A stretch of 64,000 nt of DNA from the NCBI GenBank assembly GCA_030674185.1, contig CM060312.1, positions 23,905,461 to 23,969,460 on the forward strand, given 5' to 3'. This stretch comes from Monoplex corrugatus. Its lineage: Eukaryota > Mollusca > Gastropoda > Littorinimorpha > Ranellidae. The notes below the pieces were generated by a model, which saw only the letters and a program-made list of their open reading frames with translations, was not told where the DNA came from and ran no database searches. The position numbers were made by a program, and so were the translations under genes. Of this stretch, positions 24,901 to 38,300 are shown piece by piece. Positions within the stretch are counted from its first letter, which is position 1. Each line of letters opens with the position of its first letter.

Positions 24901-27900
24901 TGAAAGTCTGATATCCTCACCAGTTTGGCTGTCACACTCATTGGCTTGTTTTTAAAGCTCTTGTCATTAATGATAGTGGTATGATAGTGTGCATATAAGC
25001 ATGATCACTGCAGCTTTTACAAGAAATGAATTGTTGAGAGGATGGATGTATTACAGATCTCGCTTCTTTTTTCTTTCCATGGGTCTTTGTGGGTCATTCA
25101 AGTAATGCCCATGATCATACACTTTTTGAGAAAACTTTGAATTTGTCTTCTTTTTTCTTTAGGAAAAGAAAATTGTTTTGACGTAACAGTGAGAGGTCAG
25201 GAAAAAGCCATGAAGCTAACAAAAGAGAGAGTATAAAAAGACAATAGAATAAACGAAAAGCCTGGGCATAAAGAAAAGCAGCACTGAGAAAGCTTATAAA
25301 ACAGAAAGAAGGAGCATGAGAAAGTAAACAAAGGCAGCCATGAGAAGCTTATAGAAGGCATGAAAGCTTAAACAGGAATAAAGACATGAGAAGCTTATAA
25401 AAAGAAATGAATCACAGTGTATAGTTCTGGGGAAGAAGAATAAAAAGGCATGAATCCGTGTTGTTAGGGTGCAGAAAAAACTGTGATGCTTTGATGTAGT
25501 GATATAAATAAGGCAGGGAAAAAGTGACCTTTCAGATGAAGATGTATTACTTTAGAAGTCAAGTGATGCTTTTTTTGTCTGTCAGTAGTGTGGTTCATGT
25601 TTCTTTTGTCTACTTTGTTCTATATTGTCCATGTTTGTGTTTTGCTTTCTTTTATATTGTCTATGTTTGTGTTTTGCTTTCTTTTATATTGTTCCATGAT
25701 TGTGTTTTGCTTTCTTTTATATTGTCCATGTTTGTGTTTGCTTTCTTTTATATTGTCCCATGTTTGTGTTTTGCTTTCTTTTATATTGTCTATGTTTGTG
25801 TTTTGCTTTCTTTTATATTGTCTATGTTTGTGTTTTGTTTCTTTTATATTGTTTGTTTGTGTTTTGCTTTCTTTATATTGTCTATGTTTGTGTTTTGCTT
25901 TCTTTTATATTGTCCATGATTGTGTTTTGCTTTCTTTTATATTGTCCATGTTTGTGTTTTGCTTTCTTTTATATTGTCTATGTTTGTGTTTTGCTTTCTT
26001 TTATATTGTCTATGTTTGTGTTTTGCTTTCTTTTATATTGTCCATGTTTGTGTTTTGCTTTCTTTTATATTGTCCATGTTTGTGTTTTGCTTTCTTTTAT
26101 ATTGTCCATGTTTGTGTTTTGCTTTCTTTTATATTGTCCATGTTTGTGTTTTGCTTTCTTTTATATTGTCCATGTTTGTGTTTTGCTTTCTTTTATATTG
26201 TCCATGTTTGTGTTTTGCTTTCTTTTATATTGTCCATGATTGTGTTTTGCTTTCTTTTATATTGTCCATGTTTGTGTTTTGCTTTCTTTTATATTGTCCA
26301 TGTTTGTGTCTCACTTTCTTTTATATTGTCCATGATTGTGTTTTGCTTTCTTTTATATTGTCCATGATTGTGTTTTTGCTTTCTTTTATATTGTCCATGA
26401 TTGTGTTTTGCTTTCTTTTATATTGTCCATGATTGTGTTTTGCTTTCTTTTATATTGTCCATGTTTGTGTTTTGCTTTCTTTTATATTGTCCATGATTGT
26501 GTTTTGCTTTCTTTTATATTGTCCATGTTTGTGTCTCACTTTCTTTTATATTGTCTATGTTTGTGTTTTGCTTTCTTTTATATTGTCCATGATTGTGTTT
26601 TGCTTTCTTTTATATTGTCCATGTTTGTGTTTTGCTTTCTTTTATATTGTCCATGTTTGTGTCTCACTTTCTTTTATATTGTCCATGGTGTTTTTTTTCT
26701 TAACTCTTGCATATATACATGACAAGTGTTTTGTATACATGCATATACATTGTGTTGGGTTGAAGCTTCCTGTTCTCATTGTCCTTTGTGAGTCAGATAT
26801 GATTGACTGCAGTCACAGCTTTATCTTTTTGTAGATGAAAAAGTTACTTTGGCATCATACTCTCTACCATATCCAACTAATGGTATATGGCATGGTGTGC
26901 CTGTTTTTATGTATGTTTTAATGTCCTTAATTATGTGTACATTTGTATTCAGGTTTTTTTTTAACTCCCCTGGTAATAAATTAGATGGAGCAGTCAACAC
27001 CAAGGGCTTATCCTTAGATTATGTGTGCAAATGCATTGATATGTCTGTTTAAAATTTCTTTTCAGGTGTTTTTTTTTTTTTGTCCATTGAGGTATGGTGT
27101 ATTTTTTTTAGATAGTTATAGCCTTGATATGGCACTTCACAGTTGGCTGGGCTTTGAACAGCATTAAGAATAATCCTTTTGACTGCTAAATGCATTGTCT
27201 GTATTTTGCCTTAGTCTGACTAACCCTGTAGCAGTTGTTTTATTGTTATGGTGGTATTTCCAGGGTTCCCAGTGTCAAGAAGAGCTCTATCATTAACACT
27301 AACAGTCAGAAACGCAGCAAGGCTTGCACAGTGCAAGTTCACTGTAGCGTTTGCCTCTGTTGTTATTCTTGTGAAATATTGATGCAGCATTTTTTTTTAA
27401 TATATTCATTTATGTATTTATTTATAAGGATGTATGTATAATTCATGTGGCAGATCAGTTATTGCTGTGCTGTTACTTTCAGGGTTTCCAAACACGGGTA
27501 AAAGCAGTATCATTAACAGTCTGAAGCGTAGTAAGGCTTGCACAGTGGGAGCTATGCCAGGGATTACCAAGTGAGTATTCCACCCATCACATCCTTTTTT
27601 GTTCACTTTGTTTGTTTTTGCCGTCCTGTTTCTACACCATTTCACTGGTCACAGAGTCTTGGACAATTTTTCATAATGTTATGATGATGCATTGTGATTA
27701 GGATGATAATCATGATGTTATGTAGTTCCATAATTATGATACTGTGGAGTCCCATTCTGGATTCAGACTGTGAGACAGGGCTGTAGTTTATGTCTACTTT
27801 GGTGGAAAAATAACATCCAGCACCGTGTGGACTCCATGCAACATAAACAGTCAGATTCAGGAGAGGGTGGGGTTGGAGGAATCAGACAAACTCTTGTCTT

Positions 27901-29017
27901 TCTTCAAGTCTAGCTTGCCCAGCAGTGATTTCCTTCTCTGCATGTTCACTCTTTTGTCAGTCTGCTCTCCTGTCCTCCCCTAGGCCATTTATCTTTCATG
28001 AGGGCCGATCCAAAAGTCATGTCAGCTAGGCTTCCACTCTGAATTGTTTATAGTAAATACTTTTAATTTACATTGAGATGAAATGTTGCCTTTGTGTTAT
28101 TGATATGCATGAAATCGTATTGACATCGACACAAGTTGACCTGGAAATTTTGAAAATTCTCCACACATTACCCACCAGACGGGAGGTACCCAGGTAGGAT
28201 TGAACCCAGGACTTCCAATTTGAAGTCTGACATTTTTTTTTTTTCATAACTTTTTTTATTCATCTTTTGCTTCACGACAGACGTGTAATAACAATGTGGC
28301 AATGAAAAATGAAAAAAAAATGCACACATATGAAAACACAATGTTGACATATGAACTCCATATTCAATACAGCATACAGAATATAACATACATAATGATA
28401 TTTTATACATTGAAAGTTTAAAAATGAACATAAATCTGACATCTTCCTCACTGATTTGCGACAGTTATCCCCAGAGGAATAACCTGGGTGTATTTGTGTG
28501 TTTGTGTATGTATGTATGTGTTTGTGTATGTGTGTGTGTATGTATGTGTGTGTGTTTGGGTGTGTGTGACACAGAGCAATGCAAGAGGTGAACTTGGACA
28601 AGCACATCAAGTTGCTGGACAGTCCAGGAGTGGTGATGGAGACCAGTCAGTCACCTGTCACCGCCGTCCTCAGGAACGTCGTAAGGGTAAGACAGAAATT
28701 CCTTTTCAGTTTCCTGATCATTCATAATTTTGATTGTTATTTCACCCATACACTCCTTCACCATATTCACTGGCTTCCAGCAGGGTTGTGAATTTATTCA
28801 ACTTTTACTGACACTTGTTTATATTCTGCCCCAGCACTTACACGTACATATGCACACACATTCATGCACACAGACACATGCACAACATTCAACATTAAGA
28901 ATTTATCAGTTAACATCAGAGTTATACTCACACACCCACAGACCCACGCACACGCATGTAACATGCAAAAGAAAAGAACAGAGCACATGCACGCACCACG
29001 CACACACACACACACAC

Positions 29018-29065
<48 letters not shown>

Positions 29066-29078
29066 ACTCACTCACATA

Positions 29079-29128
<50 letters not shown>

Positions 29129-29223
29129 TGCCATTATCATAAAGCATTTATTGTCATTTTAACATCATAGTTGTACTCATACACCGACAGACACACACAC
29201 CCACAGACCCCAACACACACACA

Positions 29224-29287
<64 letters not shown>

Positions 29288-29293
29288 TTCTCT

Positions 29294-29377
<84 letters not shown>

Positions 29378-32300
29378 CTTTCTTGCTGTCTTTCTCAAGA
29401 GTGACCAGACTGCTTGTACGTCTATTCTTTTTTACTTGTCAGTAATTTCTTTTCTCTGTCGTCTTGTTTCAGCTTGAGAGCATAGATGATCCAGTGAGTC
29501 CTGTGGAATTGATTTTATCACGATGCAGCAAGGAACAGGTATGTTGACTTGTGGACATGAGGTTGGTAGTGATAGTTGTAGATTAGTTTGTACACAATGT
29601 TTGTTTTCCTGTTCATAACAACAGCAATAAAACCAAGGACAACAAACAGAATCACAGCCATTTACAGAGTGTTACATTTGAAACAAGATGAGGCTATTAG
29701 ACTTTGCACAAGCCTTTTGAACATTGTAGGCCTACATGTTCATTTTGTTTTCTTTCTTTCCCACCCAGTCCAGTCTACCAGCATGGCTTTTGTTTTTTTC
29801 GTTCTCAAATGTTTTCTTAATATTTCTTTACAATCTGCTTCCTTTGGCATGTAACAACAAACATGCATATTAATGTAAAGAAAAAATGCAAAATCTGTAA
29901 ACGAACAAATGAAAACGCAAAAGAAACAAATGAAGGGAGAAGATATAGAAAAAATCACCAGGCACAATATAACTGAGGTCAGTGGCATAGTGCATGTATA
30001 TTGTCTGTGCAAGGTTTCCAGTCCAAAGAAAAAGCATGCACCATGCATTATTGAGATAAACCATCAGCTCAGTGGCATCGGTTCACATCATAAGGTGCTA
30101 TATCTTCAGGCAGCAAGTGTTGGACATGAATTGCATTGTACAGTGTGATAGATTGTGAAAACTTCTTATCAAAAGATAGGTGAACACTGAAAGGGAACTC
30201 GCTGATCGTTTGCAGGTACAACCATTTTCTGAATGCTAATCATTTGACTATCACACTTGTCATTGCCTAATTACTATTTATTATGCTTGCTGTTGTATGC
30301 CACAGTGCCATCACTTGATGTTATACTACAACTTGTGTTGATACTGTATGTTGTAGAATCTTCACTTGATGTTATGCTACTACTTGTGTTGATATTGTAT
30401 GTTATAGAATCTTCACTCAATGTTATACTACTACTTGTGTTTATACTGTATGTTGTAGAATCTTCACTTGATGTTATACGCTACTTATGTTGATATTGTA
30501 TGTTATAGAATCTTCACTTGATGTTATACTGCTACTTGTGTTGATATTGTATGTTATAGAATCTTCACTTGATGTTATACTACTACTTGTGTTGATACTG
30601 TATGTTGTAGAATCTTCACTTGATATTATTCTGCTACTTGTGTTGATATTGTATGTTATAGAATCTTCACTTGACGTTATACTACTACTTGTGTTGATAT
30701 TGTATGTTATAGAACCTTCACTTCGTGTTATACTACTACTTATGTAATTGTATGTTGAATTCACTTGATGTATATACTATTATGTTAATATTGTATGTTA
30801 TAGAATCTTCACTTGATGTTATACTACTACTTATGTTGATATTGTAGTTATAGAACTTCACTTGTGTTATACTCTATGGAATGATGTTATAGAACCTTCA
30901 CTTCGTGTTATACATTGTTTGATACTGTATTTATAGAACTTCACTTGATGTTTATACTATTATGTAATATGTTGTTTTAGAATCTTCACTTGATGTTATA
31001 CTACTACTTATGTTGATATTGTATGTTATAGAACCTTCACTTCGTGTTATACTACTACTTATGTTGATATTGTATGTTATAGAACCTTCACTTCGTGTTA
31101 TACTACAAGTTGTGTTACTATTGTGTTTACAGCTGATGTTATACTACTACTTGTTATTATTATGTTTATTACTGTGTTTGCACTGTCATAACCTGTTACT
31201 GTTTAGTATTTTGTTTACAGCTGATGTGATCTTGTTACTATTGTATTTACAGGGATGTCACATTACATCTTGTTACTGTTGTGTGTACAGTTGATGTTGT
31301 ACTACAACTTATTACTGTTGTGTTTCCCCCGTGGGGACGCCAGGGGCTCTTTCAGTATAAATAGTATCCCCACCTTCTGGAAATTCTGTGCTTCTGTCAC
31401 TCTCTTTCTTTTGCCTTGTTGCTTTGCTTTCTGTCATTTCTACCTGTCATTTTCTGCCTTAATCAGTATAATGGTTCATTCACCTGTATGTGTTCGATAA
31501 AGTCTTATGTATTTTTTCTTGGGATTGATAATTGGGTAGATGTATTGGGTGCATTTTGGCTCTAAGGAGGTGAGATATGCGGAAGCAATTTTAGGTAATT
31601 TATGCCTGTTTTTATATATGTTTCGGTGTCCTTATGTATGCTTATATTTGTATTCAGGTGTGCTTTTTAGATCTCCCCTGTGCGATAAATTGGATGGAGT
31701 GGTCAACATGGGGGGCATGTCCTTAGATTATTTGCGCGAATGCATTGATATGTGTACTTAATTTTCTTTTTTTTTCCTGTTGAAGTTTCGTGTGTTTTGA
31801 AGTGGTTATAGCTAGCCCTGATATGGCTCTACGCAGTCGGCTGGGCTTTAAACAACAATATCAATAACAATACTGTTGTGTTTTACGCCTAATATTATGC
31901 TGCAACTAGTGTTAATATTGTATGCAACAATGTCTACAGTTGATGTTACATTACAACTTACCCAACTTCAGCAATGTGGATGAGTTCTTGATGCTGCTGG
32001 CCAAAAGACAAGGACGATTGAAAAAGGGTGGCATACCAGACAGCAACAAAGCTGCACGTGCAGTGCTTCAAGACTGGACAAGGTAAGGGAATTTTTTCAA
32101 TATAGTAAAAGAAAATGAAATATGAAAAACAAGGACAAGAACAAAATTAAAGGTAGTCCCCTAACTCTATGATCCTAAGGGAGTGAGGTGGAAGAAACTT
32201 TGATACTCTCAGCTTTTTCGGAGTGTGTCCCATTGTTCTCCCGAGCAGATTTATCTTTCCCAGCTCTGAACAGTCAGGTACCCATTCATAGTTGGGTGGT

Positions 32301-35300
32301 GGGATGCCAAATGCACAAAGTTTTCTGTATTGAGCATGGTTCGAACTTGGAAATTGATTTGAAGGTGAGCACTTCTACTTAACCCTTTGACTCCCGCACC
32401 CTGTCCACCAACTGCAAAAACTTAACCCTTTCAGTCCCTCACCATATCCACCATCTTCCTGCGGGAAGCTGGTGGATAGGGTGAGGGAATCAAAGGGTTA
32501 AGTTTTTGCTTTGCTAGCATGATTGACAATGCAGGATGCTGGTGGACAGGTGCGTGAGACAAAGGGTTAAGCCAACAAGGCCTAATGTTTGGAGTATGAA
32601 AGCTCTGTGGCAACGTCTTTATTTCTTCATATTCAGAATTACAGTGTTGGTGAATAAAGAACAACATAATGCCTGTTTTTCCTTTGTTGCATCACAAATG
32701 ATAAAAATTATATTTTAGATGCATATAGCTGAACTGTGTCATTGTGTTGGTGCAGCGGTCGCATCACGTATCACACACAGCCACCAGAGGACAGAAGCAC
32801 CGTGAGTGCCACCATCTGCACTGAGCTGAAGGAAGCCTTTGACATCAATGATGCCACCCTCTCAGGTCAGTTGTCTGTCATATAAGTATGATCTTTTGCT
32901 TTTAACATTAACCATTTTGGACAGACGTTTGTACAGTGTTCATTTTCATGTCTCTGGTCTGTGATTAGAAGTTTCAATTATTACAGTGTTGAAATAATGT
33001 TTCTGTTTCCATGACACTGGGTGGTGGATGTCTTTTCACGATTTCTCGACCATCCAGCTGAATATTTTGCGGTCAGCATGGTGTTTCGCAGTAGTTGAGC
33101 TTATGCACTTGTAAGATATGGTTAAGTTATGTGCTATTAAAATAATGTTTTATGTTTCTTTGTCCTTTTATTTGTGTGCTTGTGTTTGAAAGAGAACAGG
33201 TTTTTGAGGTTGGTTGTAGTGATTTTTTCTTAGCTAATAATGCCATGGTACATTAAATGAGACCCACGAAAGGATTGATGAATTAGGGATACATAAAAAC
33301 TGATACTTGCAGAAGAGAGTGGGTTTTTTTGTTTGTTGGTTTTGGTTTTGGTTTGTTTGTTTTGTAACAAAGGAATTGGTGTTCAGAAAATAAGACTTTG
33401 AAGTATACTTGTCCACCTTGCTACCTTGCTACGTCATCCTGTAAAACTATAGAAATGGCAGGCTGCTAGTTTACATATCACTCTTGGTAGCATTATATTA
33501 GTAGACATCATTTGGATGTGCAATTATAGTAAATAATGATACTGAATACTTGTACAACACTTCCTCTCACAAGAACTCTGAGCACTTCACAATAGTATGA
33601 ATGACAAAGGCAGACATGTGTAAAACAACTTGATGGGAACACCAGTGTCTTCTGTATTCTCAAGGATGACAGCTTGTTATGTTGATTCCTTTGGTTTTGC
33701 TGCACTGTGGTTAGGTCTTATGTATTACACTTATTAGCATGATGAGATCCTAGTGCCGGTTGTGGGCTTTTGTATGTGACTCTCTCTTCTGAAGTATGAT
33801 TACTCTTTATATTGATCCATTTGATTGGGGTTATGCTCAGGTCTTCCATCCAAGTCAGGGCGGTCGCCACTGCTGGTGGACTCACTTGGTCCAGTGACTG
33901 GTATTGTGGATGCTTCCAATCTGCCAGATGAAGATATGGCAGAGGAGGAAGATGAGGAAGAGAAGACGATGATGAAGAAATGGTGGAACAAGAAATGGAA
34001 GAGGATTCCAAAGAAAAACAAGTAAGTTCAGATTTTGTCATGACAGAATGCAGTAGTCAAGTGTTGACAAGCGTATTTCACAGAGGTTTGGAATGAGAAA
34101 AATCAGCACCATTAATATCTTCATGATCACTGCCAACCAGTCCAAGTTGAGAAGTAGTGCTGACAGGAATTACTTCTGTTTTGTCTGTGTTCAACAATAG
34201 TTGGTTGCTGTTTATTCAGGACAACACATCATCAATGCATGTTTGAATGCTACTTTGAACAAAGGAGAAATTACTTGGTGAAGAGGTTTTTTTTTATAGT
34301 TATGTGTCATCTGCATGCTTGTGAAATTTACAGTCATGTAGAACAATTACATCAAACAGGGGTTGTGAACATGTAAACAAACCAGATCCCAAAACAAAAC
34401 CTTGTGGCACCTCATACCAAGAAGGGCAAGGAGTATGTGAACTACATTTACGATATGGCTTGGGACCTAAGAGACAGACCCATTTATACCTTAGCAGACA
34501 TTGAATAGAATCCCAAGTATAACTTTTAATCTCAGCAGCAAAATGGAATGATCAGGTATATTAAATGCTGCACTAAGGTCTAGCAGAACCACAGGAGAAG
34601 CTTCATTTTTACCTGCTATTTTTGAAAACAGATGGGAAAAAAAAGGCACACAAAACCGAAGTTTGATTGCTGCAATCATTCCTGTAGCTGATTGGTAGAT
34701 ATAAAGAAAATCATTGTTAGAGAGATGTTTCAGTAGTTATGATGGTACATTCTTCTGAAGTGTTTTGAAGTGATTGGCAGAGTAGAAACTGGTATACAAA
34801 AATTTTCTTTTATACAGGTCAAGTAAAAAATATTTTTCCAAGAATGAAATAGAAACTGCTTTCTTAAACTGTGGCACTATACACATTTGTGTGTGTATGG
34901 ACATAATGAAGTATGGTTGGCATAGAGAGAGATCACTGATCTTCCAGTCTAAATGTACGAATTCGCTCAGATGCAAATTTTGCTCAAGTGAAACTTATGT
35001 GTGCCACCTCCCATCTACACAGTTGTGAGTGGTTTATGTTGGATACATGACTTTCTTCAAAGTTTGGGAAAGTAAAGTAGTGAGGGAGAGAAGATGGGCA
35101 CTGCCCGCATAATGTTGTCCTCTAGAGACCTAAACTTTCTCTAGGCTTTTACCACCTGATTCCCCAATGATTTCAGGATTATGGAACAACCTTTATCATA
35201 TGAATGTGATGCCTATTAATGGTGTGTAGTTATGGTATCAGAGAATATGACATGACACCAGTGATGTGAGATGATCACCCATACTTACTTAGAGGTTGAG

Positions 35301-38300
35301 CGTGGCCCACTTGATGCGCCAGTGTCTCGCCTCCATGGGTTCAAACCTTTATTTTTTAGTCTGAGGTGTTATTGTCACACTTTCTTTTTCTTATATTTAT
35401 AGATTGCCCCACTCTCTCCTTTTTGTTGTTGTTGTTGATGTTTTTTTCATTTTCTTTTTTCAGTTTCTTTAATCATTTTGAGTTTTTAAAATATGTTAGC
35501 ATGAGGCTGTCATCAATGATTTAGATCACAAGACAGGAATGAACTGTTGGAAACTTAAAATAAAACTGATAAACATTTTAGATTATAATGCTGCCATGAA
35601 ATAAAAATGTTATTAATCCATGGTAAGAAAAAAATAGTGTTCGGAGAGAAGCAGGTCAAATATAGGTGGCCCTGAAACTGTTTCACTGCAATGCCTTGAT
35701 GATTTGAGTGCCATGGTGATAACAGCAACTGTGATGCCATGCTAAAACAAGGTGGGATTGTGGCCTAGTTTGTGGGCCTACTTGTACCTCCCTGAGTTCA
35801 GACCTTTCTCTGTTTAGTGAGTTGTCATCTATCTGTTCTTATGCCCAAATAAAATTTCTGCCCAGTGGATAAAGTGCCCATGTGGAAAGCTAGAGAAACC
35901 TGAAGTCTGTTTTGCATATCATGGAAAGATTTTTCTCCTCCTAATTCTTTTATCTGTCCGTTTGTATCATGGGGATGTCAGATAGATTGTTTTCCTGTCT
36001 GCTTAGCTCACTCGCTCCCTACGATTATGCCCCTTGCCGTTCCCCTGATACGCACCATTTATATAGGTCATGAGGAAAATTCTTGTACAAACAAATGAAA
36101 ACAGAGAGTTTTGAAATTTGCCAGGTCATATATTAAAAGATTGGTGTACAAAATGCTCAAATTTCAACTGTCTAACCCTCATGTTTGCTGAGTAGTGGTA
36201 CTAGTAAACTTAGAGAAATTTTCAGGTGAAAAATGTCTTACAAAGTACAGTCAGGTCAATACATCAGTTCCTGCAGTCACATTTTGAATGAAATTTCATA
36301 AAATCCAACATGCTCACACTCCACGTGCACTGAAGGAAGAGATCGTGTTGAACAGCCTTATTGTGAGTATGTTCAGCATTTGTTTCGTCGTCTGCTTTGC
36401 TGTGAGAAGGTCGTGATTTTGCACTGTCCACACACCAACTGCGTAGTGCAGTGACCTCATGGCCTGAAACAAGGCTAAGAATGACCAAAGAATCTGTTTC
36501 TGGCTATTAGTTTCGGTTAACGAAAATACCGAAAGCCCCGCAAATTTTCAAAACTCAAGTTGGATTTCTCGACGCTCGTAGACAAGCGTTGTAGAGACAT
36601 GATCGGGAAATCCCAATGCTCATAGCGAGAGAGTTAATACATTCAACCCAGTGCCTGTGCCATTTGCCAGTATTACAAACCTGCATCCAAGCAGTGCTGT
36701 GATATAGGAGTTGATTCGTGTTTCGTCAGACTAATTTCCGAGCTCATACACAAGTATACATGAATAAATTTCACCTAAAAGAACTATTTCTACAGACTTT
36801 CCATCTGCATCAACAGACACTGATTTTTTTTTTTTTTTTTTTTTTTTAAGGATCATTGCACCCTGGGAGCCTGGGAGGTTACCTTTGTGCTCACCTTTTT
36901 CTTTTTTTTTTTTTTATCCCATTTTTTGTGGCACCTTAATGGCCACAGAATTTTTTTACAGTGTGATGATCATGATGTGATGAGGATGATAATCATGATG
37001 CTAAGGAGTTCCATCTAGGATTGAGACTACATGACAGGGCTGTACTCTATGTTTACTATCATAATATATCCTGGCGTCAACCAGGCCCGAGAGATACAGA
37101 CACCTGTGATGCTGGTCAGAAGATTTGAGCAAAACCCTCAATGAGCATCCGTGAAGTGGATGAGACTTGACTGTGTGGTCCCAGTCTTCCCAATGAGCCC
37201 GTAGCACGCCCAACTCTGGGTAGGAGCCGGTTTGAGCCAAAAAATCCCACAATGATTTTTGAAGGTACTGATGCGGATTCGAACCCACAACCTTCCAGTC
37301 AGTAGTTCGTTGCGTTAACCACTACACCACGGTGACTGGTCTGATTTTGCTTCTTACTTCTGAAGATAGAATTTTTTTTCTGTATTTTTTGTTTTGTTTT
37401 TCTTTTTCTTTTCGTTTTTCCCTTTTTTTTTGTTTTTTTTTTTTGTTGTTGTTGGGGGGGTGTGTGTGTGTGTGTGTGTGTGCGTGCGTGCGTGCACGCG
37501 CATTGATATGGCCAGACATCTGAGGATGACTGCAAAGCAAGTTCTTGATGAAATCCAAATGGACTATGCAAGCAATTTCGATCCAGAAAATGAACAATTT
37601 GTTAAGAATTTGTCACAAAATGTAGAGTTGGATGCTGATGAAAATGGTGTCATTGGAAACATTACATGATGAAAGTTAAAAACAGTGTACACAAAAAATC
37701 ATAAATCCAAGTTTTATGAAAATACAAGGAGTCTGAAAAAGCGTCGTAGTATTTGAAAACTTATAGCATTGTGCAACAATCCCATATGAATCAGTGTGTG
37801 AAATTTCACAAATTTTAGTTGAATAGTTTCGAAAATATTAGAGATTTTCAGTGAAGCACCCCTTCCTGTTCATGACGAAAAACCAAAATTTTCCATGATG
37901 GGCAGTTTGGTCAGCTTATAAGCCTGGCAGTGTTGAAAGGGTTAAGTTGAGAATTGCAGCCCACCAATGAAGGGAAAAAGGTAACTAAGATGTAGTAGAG
38001 AAGTGGCCTCAGTGGATGAAGTGCCCATCTGGATACTGAGAGAAACTTGAGGTCTGTTATGCAAATCACAGATAGCAGGGAGATTTGTCTCCACTGTGTA
38101 TAAATTGGATCTTTATAGTGTTATTGCAGAGTCTTTCAGATAGGACAAGTCACGTAAAATGAGGTTCCCTGTGCATAAAAGAACTCATGGCAATGAATAC
38201 TTTGTCCCAGGCAGAATTTGCTATAAACCTGCTTCAAATGATTAAATAAAAAAAAAACATACATATTTACAGACAAAATGGTTTGAAGAAAAGGTGGCAT

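Noticed and set aside
25588..26834. Long Cys/Phe/Leu frames (up to 259 codons), apparent membrane protein
   Set aside because: Translation of a 32-bp minisatellite.
37250..37335. tRNA gene on the - strand (A and B boxes)
   Set aside because: It is fused to a SINE body shared with 27660-27850, and the cloverleaf is imperfect.
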